A stretch of DNA of 64,000 bases. Origin: CAXXIC01 sp049315325 (lineage in GTDB: Bacteria > Bacteroidota > Bacteroidia > Bacteroidales > UBA7332). The position numbers and the translations under genes are program-made. Shown in pieces: positions 57,707 through 64,000 of the stretch; the stretch's first letter is position 1; every line of letters starts with the position of its first letter. The notes beneath the pieces are model-generated. The model ran no database searches, was not told the origin of the DNA, and was given only the letters and a program-made list of their open reading frames with translations. The DNA is taken from the NCBI GenBank assembly GCA_049315325.1, contig JBMOKJ010000011.1, positions 1-64,000 of the forward strand, in the 5' to 3' direction.

Positions 57707-58231
57707 TTAGTGAAAAGCTAAACCAATAGTTGATACACCACTCGATAGATCGAGAAATACACCAAGTTTGCGTGTTAGGTGATATTCTGCTCCGAGGTGA
57801 AGGTCTAGAAACAACGCATTTCCGTTGTGGTAATAGTCTCTATTGCCAGTGTAATTATTGTCCCATGTAGAGTTTACTAATGGCAGACCCAAAGAACCCG
57901 CTAGGTAGAAATCCCAATTAGGACTTGCGTTCAATACCCTGTCGAAATAGTAAGAACCTTTAATGCCGATTGGTATCACCGTTTCGTGATAATAGCTATT
58001 TGAATAGCTGTAATAAGAAATGAATGGTGCTAGCGTAAAACTGTTTGCAACAGCAAATTCGTAATTGGCGCTTAGCACAGGCATCGAACGCCCTACATAA
58101 CTGTAGTATCCCGAGTAACCTCCTATACCAACTCCAAGGTTTAGTGTGTTTCCGTAATTTGCTTGAGCTGAAACTTTTGGCAATGTAAATGCAAGAATGC
58201 AGAGTGTAATAATAGCTGAATATTTTTTCAT
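57707..58231 (-). CDS. outer-membrane beta-barrel-like protein
   Basis: 174 residues with a signal peptide (IITLCILAFTLPKVSAQ). The mature chain consists of aromatic-rich beta strands (NTLNLGVGIGGYSGYYSYVG, FTLAPFISYYSYSNSYYHET, FLDLHLGAEYHLTRKLGVFL), typical of small outer-membrane barrels. It does not end in a terminal aromatic residue of the usual type (GLAFH). Function unknown. It lies 27 bp after the secreted Lys/Asn-rich gene and shares its promoter. Confidence 0.8.
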   Translation of the reverse strand: MKKYSAIITLCILAFTLPKVSAQANYGNTLNLGVGIGGYSGYYSYVGRSMPVLSANYEFAVANSFTLAPFISYYSYSNSYYHETVIPIGIKGSYYFDRVLNASPNWDFYLAGSLGLPLVNSTWDNNYTGNRDYYHNGNALFLDLHLGAEYHLTRKLGVFLDLSSGVSTIGLAFH

Positions 58232-58258
58232 TTGTCTTTAATTTAATTGATTTTATAA

Positions 58259-58771
58259 TTACTTATTTTTGTTGTTACCTCGACCTTTATTTTTGTTGTT
58301 ACCTTCATTTCCTTTTTTTTCACCACCTTTCTTTTCGTTCTTTTTTGATAAATTTTGGTGGTTTTCTCGTTCATTTCTATTGTTGAGTGATTTTTCGTGA
58401 AAGGTTTGTTGATAGTGATCGCGGTACTCTTTCCCATATTTCACACGATGTTCTTTAAAATGAGAGTAGGGAGTATTCCCGCGGTAGTCAGACATCACAA
58501 CTTTGTAGCCGTGGTACAAATCGTAGTTTCGATAACGGTAGGGTAGATGTGTTCGTCTAATCCATTGTCTGCCATCAAAGCAGATAAAGACAGACGATTG
58601 AACATCATAGTATGCTTCAATATCGGGTAGATAGTAATAGCGGCTTTCACCATATCCGGTTGGTCCCCAAGGTGGAGGTGTTCCGAATTGAAAATGTATG
58701 GAAACTTGCGCTTCCGAAGTACCACAAAGAAAAAGTAATGTAGAAAAAAGAAGGAGTTTTGCGACTCTCAT
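58259..58771 (-). CDS. secreted protein with Lys/Asn-rich tail
   Basis: 170 residues with a signal peptide (LLLFSTLLFLCGTSEAQ). The central part has a recognisable Bacteroidota pattern: PPPWGPTGYGESRYYYLPDI, then AYYDVQSSVFICFDGRQWIR, then LYHGYKVVMSDYRGNTPYSH. I know it only as a conserved hypothetical. The last 40 residues are low complexity (KKNEKKGGEKKGNEGNNKNK), so they are probably disordered and could contact anionic surfaces. First gene of a unit with an OMP and a cupin gene, under the 38-bp operator overlapping the end of the AraC gene upstream. Confidence 0.8.
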   Translation of the reverse strand: MRVAKLLLFSTLLFLCGTSEAQVSIHFQFGTPPPWGPTGYGESRYYYLPDIEAYYDVQSSVFICFDGRQWIRRTHLPYRYRNYDLYHGYKVVMSDYRGNTPYSHFKEHRVKYGKEYRDHYQQTFHEKSLNNRNERENHQNLSKKNEKKGGEKKGNEGNNKNKGRGNNKNK

Positions 58772-58805
58772 ATTATCCTGTTTTTATGTCAATTTTACGA
58801 CAGGA

Positions 58806-58872
58806 TAAAGGTGAGGTTAATGTGGATGGGATACGTTACACAATTAGCGATTAGAGTTACATCATTCACACT
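58806..58872 (-). promoter_or_regulatory. 38-bp operator plus -7 box before the secreted Lys/Asn-rich gene
   Basis: Operator at 58835-58872: AGTGTGAATGATGTAAC, 13 bp, TGTGTAAC. The -7 box TCACCTTTA is at 58806-58814, 29 bp from the operator edge. The operator overlaps the last codons of the AraC gene, whose stop is at 58866. Confidence 0.83.
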
Positions 58873-59426
58873 TTGTCGAGTGTGTCGCGCCGTTTTTCTT
58901 TGAGTTTCTTGAAGAAACTTGGAGTTAGGCCAGTTACTTTTTTAAACTGGTTAGACAAATGTGCAACGCTGCTGTAGGAGAGTTTGTAGGATATCTCGGT
59001 GAGAGTAAGCTCATTATAGATAAGTAGCTCTTTCACTCTTTCTATTTTATGGGCAATGATAAAGTGTTCTATTGTAATACCGGTTACTTCCGAAAAGAGG
59101 TTTGCTAGATAGGTGTAGTCGTGGTTGAGTTTTTCACTCAGGTATAATGAGAAGTTTATTTTGGGAACTTCATCTTCGTAATGTATCATCTCGACAATCA
59201 CGTTTTTGATACGTTCAATGAGAATTGCTCTTTTATCGTCCATCAATTCCAACCCTGACTTGAGTAATTCCCTCTTCAATTGACTGTGCTGTGCACTTGT
59301 GATGTTTTCTTTGATTTCAATCTCACCCAAATCAACAACTAAATGGTGCAGCCCGAGTTTTTCCAGCTCCGATTTTACCATCATCTTGCATCGTAAACTC
59401 ACCATATACTTTATATAAAGTTTCAT
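58866..59426 (-). CDS. AraC-family regulator with HMA-like N-terminal domain (paralogue 2)
   Basis: 186 residues, the same length as the regulator at 38860-39420 and clearly related throughout. The N-terminal part (MKLYIKYMVSLRCKMMVKSE, then GLHHLVVDLGEIEIKENI) repeats the ferredoxin-like pattern with a single Cys. The DNA-binding part has YTYLANLFSEVTGITIEHFI and LTEISYKLSYSSVAHLSNQF, then KKVTGLTPSFFKK. It starts with ATG, and alignment fixes the TTG start of the other copy. Unlike the other copy it has no 38-bp operator upstream. It probably binds the same or a very similar site, since one such site overlaps its own 3' end. Confidence 0.9.
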   Translation of the reverse strand: MKLYIKYMVSLRCKMMVKSELEKLGLHHLVVDLGEIEIKENITSAQHSQLKRELLKSGLELMDDKRAILIERIKNVIVEMIHYEDEVPKINFSLYLSEKLNHDYTYLANLFSEVTGITIEHFIIAHKIERVKELLIYNELTLTEISYKLSYSSVAHLSNQFKKVTGLTPSFFKKLKEKRRDTLDKV

Positions 59427-59608
59427 GTTGCATTTGAATAAAGTGTTTTTATTTGTTTAAAGCTTAAAACATTTGAAGTTACGTATTTATATCTAAATTA
59501 CGTGTTAAAAAGGTTTTTAAATAGATATATAAGAGATAATGCCCTTATTTACATCTATTTTTGGAAACAGTGGGAAAAAATGGGAAAAAGATATAGTTAA
59601 AACTTAGT

Positions 59609-59928
59609 CTATCGAGTTAGACCGATATGTTTTCCGTCAAAATTAGTGTAATAATTAAGAAAAGCATTTTGATTTACAAAGTCAATCAATTTTCGGAGGT
59701 ATTCCGAATTGAATTTTTGATTTGGTTTTCAAAAATGAGAGTTTCTCGTTTTGTAGATAATCCTTCGAAATAGACTAATTCCCAAGGCATTTTTGTTGAT
59801 GCGTATTGGCTTTCTCCACGATTATGTTGTTAGAGACGATTAAATACAATTTGAGTATATCCTTTGTGAAAAGCTTTATCTTTTTCAGATTGAATAATGT
59901 AAACGAAGTGCGGCAATGATTTTATCAT
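59609..59928 (-). pseudogene. decayed GIY-YIG endonuclease gene
   Basis: On the minus strand from ATG 59928: MIKSLPHFVYIIQSEKDKAF, HKGYTQIVFNRL, stop, QHNRGESQYASTKMPWELVY, FEGLSTKRETLIFENQIK. This is the GIY-YIG family of small Bacteroidota nucleases (YVYILQS...FYKGYT, then EHNRGxxxYTSxxxPWELVYxE). An in-frame TAA interrupts it after about 32 codons, and a frameshift near the end moves the reading to KFNSEYLRKLIDFVNQNAFL. It ends at a TAG at 59609. Both lesions argue that it is no longer functional. Confidence 0.85.
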
Positions 59929-59937
59929 TTATTTAAA

Positions 59938-59966
59938 CAAAAAAAGCTCTTCATTTCTGAAGAGCT
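59938..59966 (-). terminator. terminator of the tRNA-Asp gene
   Basis: A perfect 9-bp stem (agctcttca with tgaagagct) and tttc loop, with a T-run on the minus strand, 7 bp after the tRNA end. It is nearly the same hairpin as at 21385-21412. Confidence 0.85.
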
Positions 59967-59972
59967 TCTTTG

Positions 59973-60046
59973 CGGTATGGACGGGACTCGAACCCGCGAC
60001 CCCCTGCGTGACAGGCAGGTATTCTAACCAGCTGAACTACCACACC
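59973..60046 (-). tRNA. tRNA-Asp (anticodon GTC)
   Basis: A 74-nt cloverleaf on the minus strand. Acceptor GGTGTGG pairs with CCATACC (one G-T pair) and is followed by discriminator G. The anticodon arm is CCTGC-CTGTCAC-GCAGG with anticodon GTC, and the T arm contains GGGTTCGAGTCCC. CCA is not encoded. A -7 box lies about 29 bp upstream and a terminator follows. Confidence 0.96.
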
Positions 60047-60074
60047 GTGGAGCATTGATTTCTCAATTGCGATG

Positions 60075-60082
60075 CAAAGATA
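60075..60082 (-). promoter_or_regulatory. -7 box for tRNA-Asp
   Basis: On the minus strand TATCTTTG, a perfect TAnnTTTG match, 28 bp before the tRNA 5' end. Confidence 0.65.
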
Positions 60083-60127
60083 GATTTGTTTTTTTTATCC
60101 TGCAAGCGTTTATTGAAAATTTTTCTT

Positions 60128-60135
60128 TATTTTTG
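60128..60135 (+). promoter_or_regulatory. -7 box for the peptide synthetase gene
   Basis: TATTTTTG, a TAnnTTTG match, 25 bp before the start codon at 60161. It is divergent from the tRNA promoter about 50 bp away. Confidence 0.55.
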
Positions 60136-60160
60136 GAAAGCTATAAACTTAAAATAGCCG

Positions 60161-63100
60161 ATGAATACAATGGAAATCGATAAATCGACTCTTATCTCTT
60201 TGTATAATAGCACAATGGAAAAATTTCCAGATGCTGTTGCGGTAAGAGGTGATTTCTTTTCTTTTTCGTATAAAGAGTTTTTTAATGCGAGTTGTCACTG
60301 TCACTTGCAGCTTTCGAAAGCTGGAGTAAGGGATGGTGAGATTGTGGGATTGATGTTAGAACGTTCTGCAGAGATGTTGATTGGGATTTTTGGTGCACTA
60401 CGCAAAGGGTGTGCGTATTTGCCGATCGATCCTTCAAATCCCCACAAACGTACGATTTCAATACTTAGTGATGCAGATGTGAAATTTGTGATTACGCAAT
60501 CACATCTTGTAAATCAAGTTAAAGATCTTGGGTTTGTGCCTATCGTTCCTACTATCAATATTTCGACTCCATCTGCAATTCCACCATCTGATGTTTATGC
60601 TGATTCTACTGCTTACATATTGTTTACAAGTGGATCGACAGGTAAACCGAAAGGGGTGGTTGTGGCACATTCTTCGGTTGTTAACTTAATTGAATACATT
60701 CAGGCAAGATATCCGCTCGAAAAAGGCGATGTCGTACTGCTAAAATCGCCATACACATTCGATGGCTCAGTCTGGGAGTTGTTTGGATGGATATTGATGG
60801 GAGGCACGCTCTATATTGCCAATCCTGGAGCTGAAAAAGATGTCGTTGCGCTCACGCAAATTATTCGCAAAGAGAAAATCAATTTCTTATTCTTTGTTCC
60901 CTCGATGTTGGGAGCGTTTCTCGATTATTGCGCGGCAATAAACGATAGTGAAGCCTTCTCTTCGTTGAAGTGGGTGTCGGTGGGTGGCGAAGTGTTGCCT
61001 GTGCCAATGGTAAACCGATTCTACGAATTACTTGATGCCGCGAAAGCTCGTCTGATTAATGTTTATGGCCCTACAGAGACAACGGTCTATGCCACCACAT
61101 ATCTCTGCTCTCCTAATCAAACGGATGCTAAAATTCCGATTGGTGAGGCTGTTTCTAATGATTATATCTATATTCTCGACGAAAATTTGAAAGCAGTTGC
61201 TGCTGGTGATGAAGGAGAAATCTGCATCGGTGGAGCAGGAGTCGCAAAAGGTTATCTAAATAGACCCGAACTGACTGCGGAGCGATTTGTGGCCGATCCG
61301 TTTGTGACAGGTGGTGTGATGTATCGAACCGGAGATATTGGTCGTCGGCTCGAAAATGGATTATTTGATTTTATTGGAAGGCGCGATTTTCAAGTCAAAT
61401 TACGTGGTCAACGCATCGAATTGGGTGAAATAGAATATGCTTTGCAACAAATTCCTGAGTTAAGCGAAAGCATTGTTGTCTTATCGAAAGATAGATTTGG
61501 AGACGATTGTATTGTGGCTTATCTGCGACCAAAGGTGCTAAGCCATATAGAATCCGATAACCAATTCTACATGGCGGATAGCGAGTTTGTATCGATGATT
61601 GTTTCGAAGCTCAGCCGTTATCTGACCTCATTTATGATTCCCGCTGAATTTGTGATTTGTAGGGCGTTTCCATTGACCGCGAATGGAAAAATAGACCGCA
61701 CAGCATTGATTCCGATTGCGGAGTTGACCAACGATAGGCAGGTTACTGATTTTGTTCCTCACAATGACATAGAAAAACGCGTTGTTGAAATTTGGTGCGA
61801 GGTGTTGGGTCGCAAACGCGTTGGCGAAGAGGATGAGTTCTTTCGCACAGGAGGTCATTCGCTGAAAGCTATTCAGGTGATTTCGTCGATCATCAAAGCA
61901 TTTGGTTGCCAAATTTCGTTGAAAGAGTTCTACAATAAGTTGACAATTGGTAAGTTGTGTCGATTAGTTGAAATGGGTATTGCCGATGAATCGACAACAG
62001 AACAGATTGAGAAAAACGATTCTGATGCTACTGAATTCCCACTCACTCCGGTTCAAACCGAGATGTGGGTTGTCAATAATTTTGATGAAACAGGGCTAAC
62101 CCATAATATTCAAATCGAATTCAAATTGAGTGGGAATATCGATGTTCCTTTTTTTGAGCAAAAATTGAGGGAGACGATCTTGGCCGAAGAGGCTTTTCGA
62201 TCGACCTTTCCGTCAGTCGATGGTCATCCGATACAGAAAGTCCATTCGACAGTAAATTTTGGCATTCCGTTTGATAATCTATCGGCATTGAGCCACAATG
62301 ATCGAAATGAGGCGTTTGAGAGTATTGTTTTGGATAATGGGAACGTGAGATTTATGCTCGAAAAGTTGCCGCTCTTTTCATTTCGCCTCATAAAATATGC
62401 GACAGATGACTATCGATTGTTGCTATCGATTCATCACCTTATTTTCGACGGTTGGTCACTTAATCTTTTTATGAAAAGGTTGCACCAACGTCTGTTGGGT
62501 ATTGCTCCCGAAACATCGGCAAACCGCAATGGTGATTATGCTTTGTGGTTGAAAAATCGTTTGAAAACGGGAGTGAAAGCGCAAGAACTTGAGTTTTGGA
62601 AACAGCGATTGAGCGGTATTCCGGAGCGAATTACATTGCCACTAAAGCCCAATTGCAATTTGGCGAAAGCCGGTAGGTATGGCAATCGCCACTGGTGGAG
62701 TATGCCGAAGGCGACCACTGCGGCTATCGATCAATTGGCTCTGCAATTAGGTGTTACACCTTTCGTGGTCGTAATGAGTGCATTTCAGATGGTTTTGAGC
62801 AGCGCATCGGGGCAGAACGATGTGGTGGTGGGCACGCCGTTTGCCAATCGCTCGCATCCATTGGTGAACGATCTGATTGGTTATTTCACCAATATGGTGA
62901 GCATTCGCACGAAAATAGATCCAAAGGTTTCACTTCGAGCGTTGATTGAGGCTTGCAACGAGATTTCGATTGATGCGTTTTCGCATGCTTCCGTGCCTTT
63001 TGGAGAGGTGGCGAAACACATTGGTGGCAACTTCGTTGTGGATAAAAATCCGATTTATCAGGTTATTTTTGTGATGCAAAATTGGCCACACGAACAATTT

Positions 63101-64000
63101 TCCACGCCTGAATTTAGCCTGACACAAAAAGAGATTGGGAATCGCACCAGTAAAATAGATCTCTTGCTCAATGTGGAGCTGGTGGACGATGCCTACACTT
63201 GTTGGTTGGAATTCGATACAATGCTTTACCGCAAAGAGTTTATCGGTCATCTATCGTCAGGTATTGGTTTTGTCTTGAATTCAATGCTAGAATCTGTCGA
63301 TAATTCGTTGTCTGACGTTTTGGACGGATTGTCGACAATCATTGCTCCGGCTTCGCAGTTTTCGGCGATATTGGTTGGCGAAGGATCGTTGCTGATGCAG
63401 TGTCTGGATGTTTTGTTAAGCCATAATATCGCCATAAAGTCGATAGTGACAACCGATTTGGCGACTATGCATGCAGCACAGCGACACAAAATTTCTTGTT
63501 ATTCGAATCCATCCGATTTGACTCAATTTGAATCGGTTGATTATATATTCAGTATCAACAATGGGTTGTTGTTGAACAGCGAATTTCTATCGTTTGCCAA
63601 AAAGGAGGCGATTAACTACCACGATTCGCCTTTGCCACGCTATGCTGGTATGTATGCCACCAATCAGGCATTGCTAAATGGAGAATCGGATTGGGCTGTG
63701 TCGTGGCATCGTATTGTTGATGAGATCGATGCGGGCGATATTCTCTATTCCGAGAAAGTAGATATTTACCCCGACGATACAGCTTTGTCGCTCAATAACC
63801 GTTGCTTTGAGGTTTCTGTATGGAGTTTTTCCACACTTGTAGAGCGCTTGAAATCGGGAACATTGACTATTCGTCCTCAGAATAAGGCCCATCGAACCTA
63901 TTTCGGATTGTCGCATCGCCCAGAATCGATGGGATTGATGCAATGGGATCGATCGTCAGACGAATTAAGTGCATTGTTACGCGCTTGCAATACCGGCGAT
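60161..64000 (+). CDS. nonribosomal peptide synthetase, A-T-C-formyltransferase, partial
   Basis: 1280 codons are open from ATG 60161 to the window edge with no stop; the gene continues beyond. Adenylation domain at about 10-500: TAYILFTSGSTGKPKGVVVA, the A4/A5 blocks (FDGSVWE, NVYGPTETT), YRTGDIGR, and Lys in LTANGKIDRTA. My unverified reading of the ten pocket positions is D-G-W-F-S-G-V-V-Y-K. Thiolation domain near 530-600 with GGHSLKAIQV (Ser for phosphopantetheine). Condensation domain at about 620-1050 with HHLIFDGW (His 758, His 759, Asp 763). A formyltransferase domain follows, with INYHDSPLP (Asn 1152, His 1154) and EIDAGDIL (Asp 1190), the three catalytic positions of methionyl-tRNA formyltransferase. 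It lacks a starter condensation domain. The peptide product is unknown. Confidence 0.95.
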   Translation, partial: MNTMEIDKSTLISLYNSTMEKFPDAVAVRGDFFSFSYKEFFNASCHCHLQLSKAGVRDGEIVGLMLERSAEMLIGIFGALRKGCAYLPIDPSNPHKRTISILSDADVKFVITQSHLVNQVKDLGFVPIVPTINISTPSAIPPSDVYADSTAYILFTSGSTGKPKGVVVAHSSVVNLIEYIQARYPLEKGDVVLLKSPYTFDGSVWELFGWILMGGTLYIANPGAEKDVVALTQIIRKEKINFLFFVPSMLGAFLDYCAAINDSEAFSSLKWVSVGGEVLPVPMVNRFYELLDAAKARLINVYGPTETTVYATTYLCSPNQTDAKIPIGEAVSNDYIYILDENLKAVAAGDEGEICIGGAGVAKGYLNRPELTAERFVADPFVTGGVMYRTGDIGRRLENGLFDFIGRRDFQVKLRGQRIELGEIEYALQQIPELSESIVVLSKDRFGDDCIVAYLRPKVLSHIESDNQFYMADSEFVSMIVSKLSRYLTSFMIPAEFVICRAFPLTANGKIDRTALIPIAELTNDRQVTDFVPHNDIEKRVVEIWCEVLGRKRVGEEDEFFRTGGHSLKAIQVISSIIKAFGCQISLKEFYNKLTIGKLCRLVEMGIADESTTEQIEKNDSDATEFPLTPVQTEMWVVNNFDETGLTHNIQIEFKLSGNIDVPFFEQKLRETILAEEAFRSTFPSVDGHPIQKVHSTVNFGIPFDNLSALSHNDRNEAFESIVLDNGNVRFMLEKLPLFSFRLIKYATDDYRLLLSIHHLIFDGWSLNLFMKRLHQRLLGIAPETSANRNGDYALWLKNRLKTGVKAQELEFWKQRLSGIPERITLPLKPNCNLAKAGRYGNRHWWSMPKATTAAIDQLALQLGVTPFVVVMSAFQMVLSSASGQNDVVVGTPFANRSHPLVNDLIGYFTNMVSIRTKIDPKVSLRALIEACNEISIDAFSHASVPFGEVAKHIGGNFVVDKNPIYQVIFVMQNWPHEQFSTPEFSLTQKEIGNRTSKIDLLLNVELVDDAYTCWLEFDTMLYRKEFIGHLSSGIGFVLNSMLESVDNSLSDVLDGLSTIIAPASQFSAILVGEGSLLMQCLDVLLSHNIAIKSIVTTDLATMHAAQRHKISCYSNPSDLTQFESVDYIFSINNGLLLNSEFLSFAKKEAINYHDSPLPRYAGMYATNQALLNGESDWAVSWHRIVDEIDAGDILYSEKVDIYPDDTALSLNNRCFEVSVWSFSTLVERLKSGTLTIRPQNKAHRTYFGLSHRPESMGLMQWDRSSDELSALLRACNTGD

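Noticed and set aside
59427..59500. A 38-bp operator before the second AraC gene
   Set aside because: The upstream sequence lacks both TGTGTGAAT and TGTRTAAC half-sites at any sensible spacing.

Overview
The window reads as chromosomal DNA of a member of the Bacteroidota. The evidence is TAnnTTTG-type -7 promoter boxes in front of many genes, a C-terminal type IX secretion sorting domain on one ice-binding protein, many lipoproteins with long Bacteroidota-style signal peptides, and family content typical of the phylum (DUF3256, DUF6340, right-handed beta-helix lipoproteins, AraC regulators with a small ferredoxin-like N-terminus). The genus cannot be fixed from the sequence alone; a member of the Bacteroidales is a guess.

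Layout. 1-8 kb: housekeeping and envelope genes (EamA transporter, truA, OmpH-like chaperone, pepD, a beta-helix lipoprotein, an EEP-family hydrolase). 8.1-12.4 kb: an extraordinary valS. A DUF559 nuclease-like domain flanked by inverted palindromic repeats sits in frame in its editing domain, and two further repeat insertions lie in frame nearby. Its 3' end looks replaced by an AT-rich imported end that brought a trypsin-like protease gene; a decayed copy of the original 3' end and the original terminator remain downstream. 12.4-21.4 kb: marR/EVE/SRPBCC operon, DUF6340 lipoprotein pair, M23 peptidase, ndk, ispD-recG, an acyltransferase and an ArsC/Spx-like protein. 21.4-27.7 kb: two large ice-binding-family (DUF3494) surface proteins and an OmpA-family protein. 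28.6-35.8 kb: a carbohydrate block (GH100-like hydrolase, GT4, PIG-L deacetylase, phosphoketolase, transaldolase). 35.8-43.3 kb: response regulator, hybrid kinase, AraC regulator, a third ice-binding protein, and a cbpA-cbpM-unknown-Nramp operon. 43.5-59.4 kb: two L,D-transpeptidases, a P-type ATPase with a universal stress protein, a GT4-hydrolase fusion, GH130, AI-2E permease and a long run of small envelope/stress proteins (YtxH, lmo0937-like, CsbD, OMPs) ending in a second AraC regulator. 59.6-64 kb: a decayed GIY-YIG gene, tRNA-Asp, and the start of a nonribosomal peptide synthetase (A-T-C-formyltransferase) that runs off the window.

How the genes fit together. Seven promoters, all on the minus strand, carry the same 38-bp element (TGTGTGAAT-N3-GTAAC, 13 bp, TGTRTAAC) placed exactly 28 or 29 bp from the TTTG of the -7 box. 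They serve the three ice-binding proteins (one with OmpA), the AraC-hybrid kinase-receiver operon, cbpA-cbpM-Nramp, csbD with the envelope genes after it, and a secreted Lys/Asn-rich protein. I read this as one envelope/stress regulon, probably controlled by the AraC protein or proteins encoded inside it. The window is also rich in palindromic intergenic repeats. The main family (five copies of about 100-140 bp) has the same GC-rich ends as the DUF559 insertion in valS, which suggests that the DUF559 protein and the repeats belong to one mobile system.
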